Positions 8,861-21,295 of a stretch of DNA of 64,000 nucleotides are shown here, in pieces. The notes below the pieces were generated by a model. The model was not told the DNA's origin and searched no databases. It saw only the letters and a program-made list of their open reading frames with translations. A program made the position numbers and the translations under genes. This DNA comes from Limonium bicolor (lineage: Eukaryota; Streptophyta; Magnoliopsida; Caryophyllales; Plumbaginaceae): contig CM041777.1 of assembly GCA_023374045.1 (NCBI GenBank), forward strand, positions 460,592,251 through 460,656,250, read 5' to 3'. Position 1 is the stretch's first letter. The number at the start of each line of letters is the position of its first letter.

Positions 8861-11800
8861 ACTAAAATACCCCTAACCTTTAAATAATTAAATAATGGTA
8901 AATAAATATTATTTAGGGGCTTATTAAACCCTAAGAAAGCATATAAACACTTAGGCGTTAAAAACGTACCTAAACTCCTTAAGGTCAAAAACGAGCGTTA
9001 AGCCGGACCTTAAGCTAACCAAAGCTATATAAGCTATAAACCTCATATGAAGTTAATCAAGGATCATTATATGACCCTTAGAACACAGGACCTCACCTAA
9101 AACTGAGTAAAAATGCAAAATGCTCGGGAGTTCCCTTAAGGGCCCGAAAGTCCCGGAAATACCTTATAGGATGAAGTAAAGCATTACACTTCATTCCAAA
9201 TGCAACATAACACTTTAATAGACATTTAAGATGAAGTCCTCATGGTAGATTTTCAATTAAACGCAAAGCGCTCGGAGGTTCCGGATGGGGGCCCCAAAAA
9301 CCCCCGAGAATGCTCCGGAGAAGTGCCGAGGTGGCACGAACTCCTATATAATTCATTATAAGAGTTCCTAACATCATTATTCATCATTATAAAGAGATAC
9401 CTCGAGCTACTTTTTCAAAATTCAATAAAATCCTTGGGAAATTTCTTAACGCTCCTATTTTGCCCCGGGAGTGTCCCGGTAGCCCGGAAATTGTGTCATG
9501 AGTTGATATAACCCCATATAACTCAATGTAACACATTAATATATCATTAGTGACTATAAATAATGTTTATAAACACTTGGAACTCATAGCGACTACTTAT
9601 TTTCCAGAATATCCTTAAAGCACAATAACGCACCTTCGGGTGTCATAAAAACGCGTTCTACGCTATTACCTTGAAGTTTTTGAGGAGCCACGAATTTATA
9701 ATGTTAAATGGTGATGAATTGACCATCTAAATCATTTAAATCCAGTGCTAAACACATAGCACAAAAAGGGCTGATTTTGTCATCAAAAAGTACTATAAAA
9801 TCAACATTTTACCTTAGAAACTTTCATATTTTACCTTGGTATAAATGTACCAATTAAATGTTGTGACTTATAACATGTTACAATATGGTCTTAATACAAT
9901 ATAGTGTGACAATAATCAAATTAAAAATCAGTCCCATATGGCCATGAGAGGGTCCGCCATTTTGGGTGATTTTAGACTAGGTTTTAGCAAAAATTATGTC
10001 TTATAGATGGTGACTCATCTTATCATGTACGATATGATATTATATCATGAGAATCTCAGTCAATGAGCCCTCCATTACCGATTTCCTGCAAGGAAACAAC
10101 AAGGAATGAGTTAGGAAAAGTCATGGGAATTAAAATACATAAAGAACAACCTAGATCTAGCTTTATACATGTGCAAGTAAACAAATAAAACAGCCCATGT
10201 TACTAGCCTTGTGGCTGCCGATTTTATGTGGGAAAAGGCAAGTTCGATTGCTACATAAATACTCAAATAAGACGTATACCTAACTAATCTAGTTTCCTAT
10301 GTCTAAAATGACAAAAAACAAATGGTCTCATACAACACATGGTCACCGAATTCAAGCAAGGAAAAATGAGGTTTGATTGCCTTATAAAATTAAAAGTAGA
10401 ATACCTACCTACCTAGGCATATTCTAATGTCTTCAATTATCAAGAATCAAATACCTATATTCAGCTCATATTACCGATATCAAACAAGAGAACATGGCAA
10501 GCTAGTATTAATAATTTGACTTAGAAAATTCAAAGGAGACAACCACCTACCTTAGTCTTTGTCCTCTTGTTTTAATTGTCAAACAAAGCTATCCTTCTCC
10601 CTTATCAATCAGCCAAAAGTTAGCTTCAATTAAGGGATTTATGGAGCCAAGCAATCAAACAATAAACAAAGAAAAACAAGACAAATGTGACATTAATTTA
10701 TCAAAAAAGAAATCCTTCCAATTTCCATTCTTTAAGTCATACGTAAGTTTCATTCTTCCTTGCCCATTCATTCAGCCGATTGGTAAGGCTCTCTTTCCCT
10801 CTCTTTTCTTTCTTCCTTTGCTAGTTTATTCCTTAGAGCTTCAAAGGTCCATTAATGGTGTATTAAGTTCTAACACCCTTTCTATGTAATTTTCCTAGCT
10901 AAATCAACTAAGTCTTAAAGTAAGAATCATCCTAACAATCCTACAAGAAATTGTCAAGCTTTGGTGCTCCAAGGAGGTACCTTGATTCAACAACAACACA
11001 AGGAACAAGATCTAGTTAAGGTATATTTTCATGTTGAAAAATCCTAAGTAAATACCTAAGTCATTTCCGAAAATTATGGTCTTCTAGACCAAGGTTCTCT
11101 TCATCATTTCATGAAGGAAATTTAGATCTACAATCATCCCAAGGTGTACCGAAAATACCTTGTTAAATACCTAGGGTAAACTCTTGTAAAACTACTCCAA
11201 ATATTACTTATAAATCCTTGTTAGAGGTCTAACACTTGGATCTCCTAAACTTGTACACGGAGGCCGAAAATACCTCATCAAGAAACCATTGGAGGAGCTT
11301 GGAAATCAAGAAGAAATCAAGTACAAGAATCATCTTGATTTAAGGCCGAAATGCTATGGTTTATAATGTCAGAAAATAATTTATAACATATAAGGTAAGA
11401 TTATTACCTTAAGGTATAAATTTGTGTTACAAAAACTAATTTATGATACATTTATATAGGCCGAAATATCTAAGAGTTAAGTGTTCTATTTTGAGTTTAT
11501 AATCATTCTAAGTCATTAACATAATTTTTAGAAGTCTTATATGGCTTATATACATTTATATATACTTATTATAAGGTATAAATCAAGTTTTAAAACTATA
11601 TGGTAAATAATTGTTAAAGCCGAAAACAAATTGGGTTATTTGGTGATTTTCGAAATATATAAGTATATTAACTTATATTATAAATTTTGGGAGTATTAAA
11701 AATAGCTACAAGTATTTAAATGGCTAGTTTATTAAGTTATGTGGCTAAAATGTAAATTTTGAAAAATTTGGTGCACTAATAATAATTGCCGAGAGCTTAA

Positions 11801-14085
11801 GGGTTTGTTTGGCATAATTATGATATAATATAAGGTGGGAATTAATATTATGAATTTTGGTGAATTTAAACAAGTGTTTAAGTGTTAAAATAACATTTTA
11901 TAAAGTTTTGGGGCTATTTTGTAATTTATGGAAAGATTGGAGTTAAACCGAATTACTTGTGTTTTTCTGGGTATATTAAAGTATTAATTATGAAATTAAG
12001 TCTTGGTCAAAGTGTTAACCAAAACTTTGGATTACAATGAATTATGACATGAAATATTAAGTTTATAAAAGCTTTGGGGTGAATCTGTAAATTATAAAAG
12101 TTTAAATGGAAAACCGAAAATTAATTGGGGCGAATATGTAAATTGTAGAAATATAAGTGTTCATTTCGGCATTTAAGAAAATTGAATATTAAAACTATAG
12201 TTTATAAGTTAATATGTAACTTATATAAAGTTTTGGGGTTAAAATGTAAATATAGAAAACTATATGTTGAAACCGAAAGTTGATGGGATTAATTTGTAAT
12301 TTATAAAAGTTGGAATATTTAAATTGTAATTACCGAAAATTTATATGTGGTTATTTGGTAATTTACAAAAGTGAATGTGTTCATTATGTAATTACCGAAT
12401 TTATAAGGTTAGCTTTGTAAATTAATAAAGAAAGGAATTAAAATTAAGAAATATAATGTATTATGGTATATTATGGAGTATAATGTAAAGTTTATAAAAT
12501 AAAGGAGGTTATAATGAAAAAATAACCAAATGATATTGGTATATGGAATAAGTGAAAATAACTAAGGATATATGATTAATGAAATAAAGGTATACAGCAC
12601 AATGGAAATTCATTATCACATGTAGTTATTACATAAATAACGAACTGTTGAACTACCTAGAACCACTGTTAAATAACGGGGGGAAATAAAGAACATACAT
12701 AGTTAGTATACTACGAGTGTAAACTCTACAGTGACAGTACTGTAATATTTAGTGAATAGTTGTATTAACGTTACCCGGTATTGCATGTAAATACAACAGC
12801 GTACGGGAAGGAATTACTGAGCGTGAATTCTAGATATCACGGTGAACGGTATGTTAATTGTGTGGTCTGAATGTCCTAAGGATTTTCCTAAGGTCCAGAC
12901 GTTGTGTGTTTAATTGCTAAGAGCGATATCTGTGATTTATGTATAATGTCTTGTATACTGTATTGCTCAACACCACTGCGTTTTATTTTACGCGAACATC
13001 GTATGACTGGAAGTTTATACATCTAAACTGGAACAAGACTAACTGACCTTTAGGTATTTTGTAAACCTAACTGATAGTCAACTGTTATAGTCTTAACTCA
13101 ATGATTGGATATTGTATCACTGACTAATGGGCTAACTTATAAAGAGAGGAATCCAGACTGTTTCGACTTTCTGGTTGCGCATCGTGATCACTACGAGGGA
13201 CTATATCAAAAGTCACTCAAGGGAATCCATTATCCACTTTCGATGATGGCAGAGGGCACTGCTGTTGGTGCACAGGTTCGACCGGATCGGTCAAAATAAT
13301 TATCCAGGGCCATAAGGTCAGCTGGTAACGGTTCCTATGGAACCCAGGGGACTACTGTCCATTATTAAGTTATTAAGGGTTGTCTTAACATGACGCCTGA
13401 GGTGAAATTAATTGGAAGGTTAAGGGATTGGATTACAAGGATAAGGGTCATGTGGCCAACTAACAAGTACAGTTAATTAATACACGTATCTTGTTTGGTT
13501 ATTGTTATGGATTATTGGTGTTTGATTATCTGGTTGTTGTTTACTATTATACACTAATGTTTGCAGGTGAACTGTTGTGTGTTTATTTAACATTTACAGT
13601 TATTACTATTGTTGTAAAATGGATTATCATGTAATGAATCTAATATCAAGATGGCTAAACGACTTAAGGAATCCAGATGACTTAGGACTACATTTAGCAT
13701 ACCAGCATATCGTTTGCTGAGCCCTTCAATGGGCAAAACATTTCAGCTTATTGATTGAAGACACAAGCCGGAGTGCGGGGAACAGGGTAGCTGATGTGTT
13801 CTCAATAAACACTTTAGTTTTATTGTGTACTGTATTTGGAGTTTGTTGTATTTCATTTAGATGCTCAGTTTGGATTTGGTTTGTAATATTAAGAGTGCTA
13901 AGTATCTGTTCATCACAGCGGTGAGGAGTTGAAGTTGATGGATGGAGTAAGGTTGCCTTGTTACTCACATGGGTGAGTAACGGCGTGTAACACCAACGTT
14001 AGATAGTTTTATTTTCCGCTGCGAATGTTATTTATTATGCTATGACTTGCACTTATATTACAGGTTTAGGATTAGGGGTGTTACA
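8861..14085 (+). repeat. Element 1 3' LTR (about 5.2 kb)
   Basis: It starts right after the polypurine tract and ends in GGGGTGTTACA; its last 384 bp match the 5' LTR end at 1-384. The left boundary is inferred from the tract, because the start of the 5' LTR is outside the window. The interior is AT-rich and non-coding. A region of about 9.1-9.65 kb has GC-rich palindromic blocks, and 11.6-12.6 kb has loosely repeated GGGG...GTAAATT...CCGAAA phrases. I support no gene in it. Confidence 0.85.
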
Positions 14086-14660
14086 CTTGTGTTCTAGCCG
14101 ATTTTGGCTTCATTTTGGGTGTTGGAATCTTGCTTTGGTTGTTGTCCACCACTCCATCTATCCATTGGAACGTAATGCTTCATTTTAAACCTTAAACAAG
14201 CATAAACCCTAGGTTAGTAAAGCTGGTTTTCTAAGTAGTTGTGTGTATTGATATGGGCTGTAGCATTGGTATGTGAACCCCATTGGAACCGAGAACAAGA
14301 GAGAAAGGAAGAAGGAAGAAGAAAGGGAAGAGAGAAAGAAAACTAGCAAGACAAGGTAATTGTGCTTACCTTGAACTATTTTGTAAAGTGTAATGTAACA
14401 GTTTTTTAGTATTAAAAATGAGTAATGTATATGGTAATGAGTAATGAGTATGTTGTAGTATAATGAGGAAAGGTAATGTAACAGTTTTGAAGTTTTTAAA
14501 TGATGTTTAAAAGCTTTGGAAAACCATGGGTAGTATATGTGTATGTGCAGGAATTTTATGGTGTTGTAGTGGAGTTGAAATGTGGGTATAATGCATTGGA
14601 TAAACAGGTGTAGGAATGAGCATCTGTGAGCTGAAACCATGTGTGGGTAATATTAAAAAG
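14086..14660 (+). repeat. LTR of gypsy element X, left part
   Basis: This is non-coding sequence between the end of element 1 and the MULE. It contains a purine-rich run (about 14290-14345). It resumes after the MULE at 21296. I interpret it as LTR sequence because the resumed part ends in a typical GGGGTGTTAtA at 23863. The left end was displaced by element 1. Confidence 0.55.
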
Positions 14661-15358
14661 GGAAAATTACATCCCGCACCCATGTGGTTTAGCGTATTTT
14701 AAAAAAAACACCCACGTGGTTTAGATATTTACTTTGCGCACCCACGAACTCTTCTCCGTTTTATGTCAGTCACCAACAAACCCATTTTCCGTCCATGCTC
14801 TCCACGTGTGTGTTTGTGAGTGGCTGGTAGCATGAGCCGGTTTTATGTTAGTGAAAACCGGTTCTTCCCCTCAATCTAATTCACTCACTCACCTAAAATC
14901 GTCACTCTGCTCTTCTTCATTCTCCCGACTGTCGACTTTCTTCCCGATTTTCAACCCATTTCTCTTGTTCGACAGTGGAGGGAATCGCCATCTTCTTCTT
15001 CGCGCCTCATCCCTGCTCTACTGTCTTCTCATACCCTAGGCTTGTGGTACACTCTGTTCCCGACATTTTAGGGTTTCGTTCTCTTCTGTCGCTTGGTTTA
15101 CAATTTTAGGGTTTTGTTGATATTCATTCTCTCGTCTCGGTTGCATGTCGATTTTTACTGATGACTCATTCTCCTCTATACTATGGGTGGCATTTCGATT
15201 TTTTGCTGGTGTACACTCATTCTCCTCTATAGTATGGGTGGCATTTCGATTTTTTGCTGGTGTACACTCATTGTCCTCTATAGTATGGGTGGCATTTCGA
15301 TTTTTGATTGGTATACACTGACTTCCTGTACATTCTTCTGTAATCCACTCCTTTGTTG
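14661..15358 (+). repeat. MULE left terminal inverted repeat with tandem 51-bp units
   Basis: It matches the right TIR except for two extra copies of a 51-bp unit (starts near 15171, 15222 and 15273, around CTCCTCTATA...GGGTGGCATTTCG). Without them its length is about 596 bp, equal to the right TIR. Because 51 is a multiple of three, the units give a spurious repeated ORF. Confidence 0.85.
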
Positions 15359-15504
15359 GTTTTGCTGATATCATGCTCTCGTCTGGGTTGCATGTCGATT
15401 TTTGCTTGGTCTACACTGGTTTCATGTACACTGTTCTGTAATACAGTTTCGATTTCATTCATTATGTTGATCTTTTGTTGTTTACATTATTTGTGTTTGG
15501 TTGA

Positions 15505-18500
15505 ATGAACAAGTGTTGTTATGTGTTTATGAATTCAGAAATGGAGATAAACCTAGAGGTAGAGTATAAGGGTTGCAGATATAGACATGAAATGCCATTC
15601 GATCCTGATAGATATTCAGTCATCGAACTGGTTGATGACTGCCTTAATGTTATCATACACCAAAGCAAGTCTAGCATACCCAAGTACCCAGTTTTTAAGT
15701 ATCAGCACCCCAAAAGCAGAAAGAAGATAGAAATAGTGTGTGATAGGCAGTTGTTGAACATGTTAAGTTTGTTTGAAGGGAAGGATTTGATTGTGATTAG
15801 TGTTGAGGATGGATCAAAGGAAAGTGAGTTAATGCTCCTTTACAATCGCTGGTTGGTTGATGCGGACCAAAGGGGTAAGGAAAATGATATTGAAAATGAG
15901 GATGTACCTGAGGATAGGGTTGATTATGATGATGATGAACTAATGGAGGTGGATCCTGATGTCATATACCCAAACTCACCACCTCAGACACAACCCTCTC
16001 AGGACCCACAACATCATACACAACCACCCATAACTCAACCTTCCCAAGAGCCTCCATTATCTATACCTCCACAATCACCACACCAACATGCTCAAGAATC
16101 TCCACAAATACCTCCTGCTCCACTAGCCATTGGTAACCAAAACAGTGGGGAAACCAGAAAAAGGAAAAAAAGGCCAAGAGGGCTTAATCTTGTCTCTTCT
16201 TCAGCCCCCAAGTGTTTCAATTCAAACAAATGCCAGCTACATCATCTGCCATACCTACTGAAAGAAACCAACCTTTACCATTGCCTCCCACATCACAACT
16301 CCAATCTCTAAGGTCTTCAAATGTGCAAAATGCAAGACCATCTGCTGACTCAACAGGGCCAATTGGGTCATCCACCCCCTCTTTGTGCAGTCCAACAGTA
16401 GGCTCAAACCACAACAGTGCTACTAACAATGCTTTAGTTCCTATCATTAATCCTTCTGTACCAACTGTTGAGAAAGCCCCTACAGTGTCTAATGAGAGAA
16501 ATGATTTAGATGAAAATGTGGAGTTAAACCCCACATTCTCTGATGATTCATGGGACAACAACTCTGAGAATGACATTAGTATCAGTTTGTCAGATGAGAG
16601 TGAAACAGATGGTGGTGGTAATGTTGATGTTGAGGATGATGATGTGGATGTTGATGCAACCGAGAAAATAAGGGAAGGTGGTTACTATTCTGGGGATGAG
16701 GAGGAGGGGGTTACTGCAGATGATAGTTGGCTGAAAGATGGTAAACAGTTTGAACACCAGCCTGATGGCACAATAAAGCTAGAACCCAAGCAAATGTTCC
16801 TAAATAAGGATGCTTTTAGAGAGGTGATGGAGGATTATGCTGTTCAGGAGGGTATAGATCTTCATAGGGTGGCTAATGACCCATGGAAGTACACTGTTTT
16901 GTGCAACAACCTTAGTACTTGTGAGTGGCGATTGCATGCATCCCTTTTACCTGACAATGTAACCTTCATGATCAAAACATTAAGAGGGGAACACACTTGT
17001 ACTAGATTATCTGAAAACCCAGCAGCCACTTCTAAGTGGATTATGAGAAAAATTCTTCCTGAGTTGAGAGCAAACAGCTCTATGTCCCCTGCTCAAATCC
17101 AGCAATTCATTCAAACCAAACATGGGGTAACTGTCAACTACATGAAGTGCTTCAGGGCAAGGAAAGATGCTATGAGACAGTTGCAAGGTAATCATGGAGA
17201 GTCATATGCCAAACTCCATCAGTATACAAAAATTGCTCTTGAGAGGAATCCTGGGTCTATCATAGACTTGAAATATCAAGAGTATGCCAATGGGCCACCA
17301 ACATTCTCCAAGTTGTTTATCTGTTTTAGTGCACTGAAGGAAGGTTTCCTTAGAGGTTGTAGGCCTTTTATTGGCGTGGATGGTTGCCATCTAAAGGGAC
17401 CTTATGGTGGAGTGTTGTTGAGTGCTGTGTCTCTAGATGCTAACAATGGAATATTTCCAATTGCTTTTGCAATTGTCCCTAGTGAAACAACAGAGACATG
17501 GACTTATATTTTCAGTAACTTAAGGCTGATCGCTGATGAGAATGTGAGGAGGACATGGGTTATCATATCTGATAGGCAAAAGGTAATTGGTTACATATTT
17601 CCTATTGTTCTGTTTTTGCTAGTTGTGTACCATCCATACACTATGTAGTTGCTAATGCCTTTTTATTGTTATAGGGGGTTGAGCCTGCTCTTGAAGCTGT
17701 CTTACCAGAGGCGACAAGGAGGATATGCTGTAGGCATTTGTATGCCAATTTCAAGAAAGAAAATCCAGGTACAATTACTGTTTTCCTTTATACTACTATT
17801 ATATTATGTTTTCACTTTTGTTCAAGTATTGTTTTCCTTTACAGTACTATTACATTATGTTTTCACTTCTGTTCAAGTACTGTACTGTTTTCCTTTATAG
17901 TACTACTACATTCTTTTGTCACTTCTGTTATAGTAGTGTCCTAACATTTGAATGTTGCACCATAGGTACTTTGTTAAGAAATTTGTTTTGGGAAGCTGCA
18001 CAGTGTTATACCCAGTCTGCACTTAAAGACGTGCTCAAAAAAATTGAAGAAACTTCTCTAGGGGCTTTTAGATATCTAAGGGAGGTGGACTACAACTTGT
18101 GGGTTAGATATCATATGCCCAGGGAGGTGAGAGTGATTGAGACAACATCTAACTTTGTGGAGTCTTTCAATAGTAAATTGTCTAGCATTAGGGGTAGCCC
18201 AATATTTGCTCTTCTGGAAGGACTGAGAAGAACTTTAATGAAAAAGCTTAATGCAAGGAGAGAGTCCATCAGAAAGATGAATGGGAAAGTTACACCATAT
18301 GCTAAGAAAATGTTGTACAAGAATACAAGGGCAGGTTGTAGGTGTGGGCACACAGCTAGCAGTGAGCATGAATTTGAAGTAACAGAACTGAGTAGGCACT
18401 ACATTGTTAACCTACGTGACAAACATTGTGATTGTATGGCTTGGGATCAAAGTGGAATACCATGTAAACATGCTTGTGCCATTCTCAACTGGAAGAGGAT

Positions 18501-18966
18501 GGACAAAGAGTTGTTTGTAGATCCATTCTTTTCAATGTCAACATATGCCATGACATATCAGAGGGCCATCTCCCCTATCCCAGACCATTCGATCTGGCCT
18601 GAACCTGTAGGTCTACAAATACTTTCTCCACCCTTTCTTAGGAAGTTGCCTGGTAGACCCAAAAAAAATAGAAGGAGAGAAGAAGGTGAGTCTAGGCCTA
18701 ACCCTAAAAGATCAAGCCATGTTACTTGCGCCAAATGCAAACAGAGGGGGCATAACTCTAGAACTTGCTCAGCCCAAACTGTTAGATCTTTGGGTCAAGG
18801 TGAAGGTCTACTGCCTGTCATAGAAAGTGGGGATGGGAGTGGTGCTACTCAAGCTGAAGCACATGCAACGCAAGAGACTACAGAAGGGGTTGTAGGGGGT
18901 ATAAAGCCAAGGAAAAGGAGAGTGGTGACTGCACCAGTTAGATCATCTTCAAGAAAGAAGCACTAG
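15505..18966 (+). pseudogene. MuDR-type MULE transposase, three coding blocks with two introns and one frame break
   Basis: Cuts and moves the MULE by binding its TIRs. ATG at 15505 (second in-frame ATG 15541). The first block (15505 to about 16209) has an acidic stretch and a Pro/Gln-rich tail. The frame then shifts at a C-run (16205-16209), where the next frame takes over. The second block holds the MuDR DNA-binding domain (about 16740-17010, ending GEHTC) and the DDE catalytic region with FIGVDGCHLKG (Asp codon 17379) and ISDRQK (Asp codon 17571). Intron 1 is 17583-17674 and intron 2 is 17769-17965, both GT-AG and frame-preserving. The last exon has a SWIM zinc finger (HCDCMAWDQSGIPCKH), a basic GRPKK segment and a CCHC knuckle (about 18727-18768). 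It would be intact apart from the single shift, which could be an assembly error. Confidence 0.93.
17769..17965 (+). repeat. MULE transposase intron 2 with tandem repeats
   Basis: GT-AG intron made mostly of three imperfect copies of a 51-56 bp unit beginning TTTTCCTTTA (17781, 17832, 17888). The join keeps the transposase frame (AATCCAG to GTACTTTG). Confidence 0.75.
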
Positions 18967-19731
18967 TAGTTTGTACAACAATGTAAGCCTTTCTTGAATA
19001 AGTTTAATAATCTGTAATTGTGTACTATTTCATGTTAACTCATGTATTTATGTTGCATGTGTACTAATATGAATTTTTCTGTTTGTTTAGTGTGATGAAG
19101 GGAGCTGAAGGAAGCTGAAGGAAGGAAGCTGATTTGTACTTGTAGTTGCTGCGCAAAGTTGTGTTTCTAGAATTTTGTTGTAGTAGTTACTAGTTTTTTG
19201 ATGGGGACACTTGTCTGCAATGTGAAGCAAACTTGGTTGTACTCTACAGAAGCGCTTTAGTATGTTATTTCCTTCTCATGAAGATACAATGATGTACCCT
19301 GAATATTTTGTGATGTTAACGAATGTTATGCTGCCAGTGAGCAGTTTCTGTCTATGAAAAAGCTTAGCAATTTCTGTCTGTCTGCCAAAGTACACTTCTT
19401 CTGTTTGTCAAAGAGCAGTTTCTGTCTGACAAATGACAAGTAATATATTGCCTGTGTATTACTTTCCCCGTTTGTTATTATGCCTGTGTATTATTTTGCC
19501 AAAGAGCATATTCATTCTGTATGTTGTAATCTGCAAAAGTGTTACTTTACAACACCAACTTTGATTCAATGGTCAAGGCAACGAATATGAAATGAAATTG
19601 CATTAATAAGGAACTTTACACACTGTTTTTGAATTGCATTAACATCAAGACACATCCATTGATCTTCAGACACACAAAAGATGTAGTACACAAGTCTGCT
19701 ACACTTGCAATTTTCCACCCAAGACCATTAC
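18967..19731. other. MULE region between the two convergent genes
   Basis: Non-coding spacer where the two genes' 3' ends meet. It holds short repeats around GAGCAGTTTCTGTCTG (19338-19440) and GCCTGTGTATTA (19450-19490). I see no gene. Confidence 0.6.
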
Positions 19732-20136
19732 CTAAACAACTCTAATAATCAGAAAAGTAATCACAAATACAATGACATACACACCCATAAAAGTGCTACA
19801 AGCGTTAGCCTTACAACCCTCCCTTTGCCTCAGTACAAAAACCTTCAAATCATTCAACTCTTGTTTCATATCTCTAATTTCTTCTAAAACCTTCAACAGA
19901 TCCACACTGGGGCTATCTACCTCTTCTCCGTACCACTTCTCGCTCAACAGATGCCTGTTCAATTCCTTTTCGTTCCACCACTTGAATAGCCCATGAGGAC
20001 AGTCACACCGATAGAACAACTTCAACGGGTTGTCACTAGTATCTGCAACGTAAAGCTTTGCATTCTTTTTGCATTTGCACTTCACATTAGCGAACGTGAA
20101 GCGACTCTCACTATTCTTGTTGCTTGATGAAGACAT
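19732..20136 (-). CDS. Second MULE gene: GRF-type zinc finger protein with C-terminal membrane segment, 134 aa
   Basis: Intact ORF with ATG at 20134-20136; a GTG further upstream is unlikely to be used. Residues about 15-55 hold a GRF-like zinc finger: CKCKKNAKLY, then NPLKLFYRCDC and HGLFKWWNEKE, giving a C-x-C...C-x-C pattern with aromatic FYRC and FKWW. A charged, probably coiled helix follows (LLKVLEEIRDMKQELNDLK). A final hydrophobic stretch (FMGVYVIVFVITFLIIRVV) could anchor it in a membrane. It converges on the transposase inside the same TIRs, like mudrA and mudrB of maize MuDR. No sequence relation to mudrB is visible. GRF fingers bind nucleic acid; the role here is unknown. Confidence 0.8.
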   Translation of the reverse strand: MSSSSNKNSESRFTFANVKCKCKKNAKLYVADTSDNPLKLFYRCDCPHGLFKWWNEKELNRHLLSEKWYGEEVDSPSVDLLKVLEEIRDMKQELNDLKVFVLRQREGCKANACSTFMGVYVIVFVITFLIIRVV

Positions 20137-20700
20137 ACTAGTAAAAACAGGTGGAAAGGATGAGAAAAAGAACCACAAACTCACTGAGCTCAGACCAAAG
20201 AGTTGTCATCATTGCTCTTGCAAATGGTGAGCTCAGATTTGGCATAATGCCCATCATCACAGCTAATGCAAACTAATATTAGCATACTAACGTAATGAAT
20301 GAACTGTAAATTGAAGCATGCCTAGCTTCTAATCTCCTTTTCAGAAATCAGGAGCAACAGTGGGTTATACCCAATGCCGCTTCAACTGAACAAAAGGGGA
20401 TTACGAAAGCATCATGCTCATAACCAGTTCAATTCACAAAGCAGTTCACTAATATAAGCATTAAAGGGCTTCATCCATGCCATATTGGCCATCATCAAAG
20501 GGCTTCACCAATGCCACAGTTCAGTAGTTATCATATAACAAAAAAAACTCCATATATCATCTCACGACTGGGAAGGAGCAACAAAGGGTCCCCATCAATG
20601 CCGCTTCAACTGATAACAAATAAATGTGAACATTCTACGTTACATTTGGTCAGGAGCAACATTGAGCAACCCATATTCGCTTCAGCAACCCAGGGAAATG
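20137..20700. other. Upstream region of the GRF gene in the MULE
   Basis: Non-coding. Imperfect repeats of GGAGCAAC...CAATGCCGCTTCAACTGA occur at about 20350-20390 and 20574-20615, with related AAAGGGCTTCA phrases at 20463-20515. It probably contains the promoter of the minus-strand gene. Confidence 0.5.
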
Positions 20701-21295
20701 AACAAAGGAGTGGATTACAGAACAATGTACACAAAGCCAGTGTACATAAGCAAAAAATCGAAATGCCACCCATAGTATAGAGGAGAATGAATCATCAGTA
20801 AAAATCGACATGCAACCGAGACGAGAGAATGAATATCAACAAAACCCTAAAATTGTAAACCAAGCGACAGAAGAGAACGAAACCCTAAAATGTCGGGAAC
20901 AGAGTGTACCACCCACCTAGGGTATGAGAAGACAGTAGAGCAGGGATGAGGCGCAAAGAAGAAGATGGCGATTCCCTCCACTGTCGAACAAGAGAAATGG
21001 GTGGAAAATCGGGAAGAAAGTCGACAGTCGGGAGAATGAAGAAGAGCAGAGTGACGATTTTAGGTGAGTGAGTGAATTAGATTGAGGGGAAGAACCGGTT
21101 TTCACTAACATAAAACCGGCTCATGCTACCAGCCACTCACAAACACACACGTGGAGAGCATGGACGGAAATGGGTTTGTTGGTGACGGACATAAAACGGA
21201 GAAGAGTTCGTGGGTGCGCAAAGTAAATATCTAAACTACGTGGGTGTTTTTTTAAAATACGCTAAACCACATGGGTGCGGGATGTAATTATGTCC
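20701..21295 (-). repeat. MULE right terminal inverted repeat
   Basis: Reverse complement of the left TIR over about 595 bp, with only scattered differences and one copy of the 51-bp unit. The outermost part reads GGGTGCGGGATGTAATTATG. Confidence 0.88.

Larger units (their letters stand above)
14661..21295. mobile_element. MULE (Mutator-like element) with long terminal inverted repeats, 6.6 kb
   Basis: The left terminal inverted repeat is about 14661-15358 and the right about 20701-21295, nearly identical when reverse-complemented. Ends start near ATTACATCCCGCACCCATG. Long TIRs, a MuDR-type transposase and a second convergent gene are typical of an autonomous MULE. I could not find a clean 9-bp target duplication; the flanks are ATTAAAAAG and AAATTTGTC, so the exact ends may differ by several bases. 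The close match of the TIRs suggests recent activity. Confidence 0.93.

Noticed and set aside
10641..10889. 82-codon plus ORF in the element 1 LTR
   Set aside because: AT-rich LTR context, no recognisable domain and no counterpart in other LTRs.
15183..15368. ORF with a repeated 17-residue unit in the MULE left TIR
   Set aside because: It arises from 51-bp tandem units in the TIR and is not present in the right TIR.
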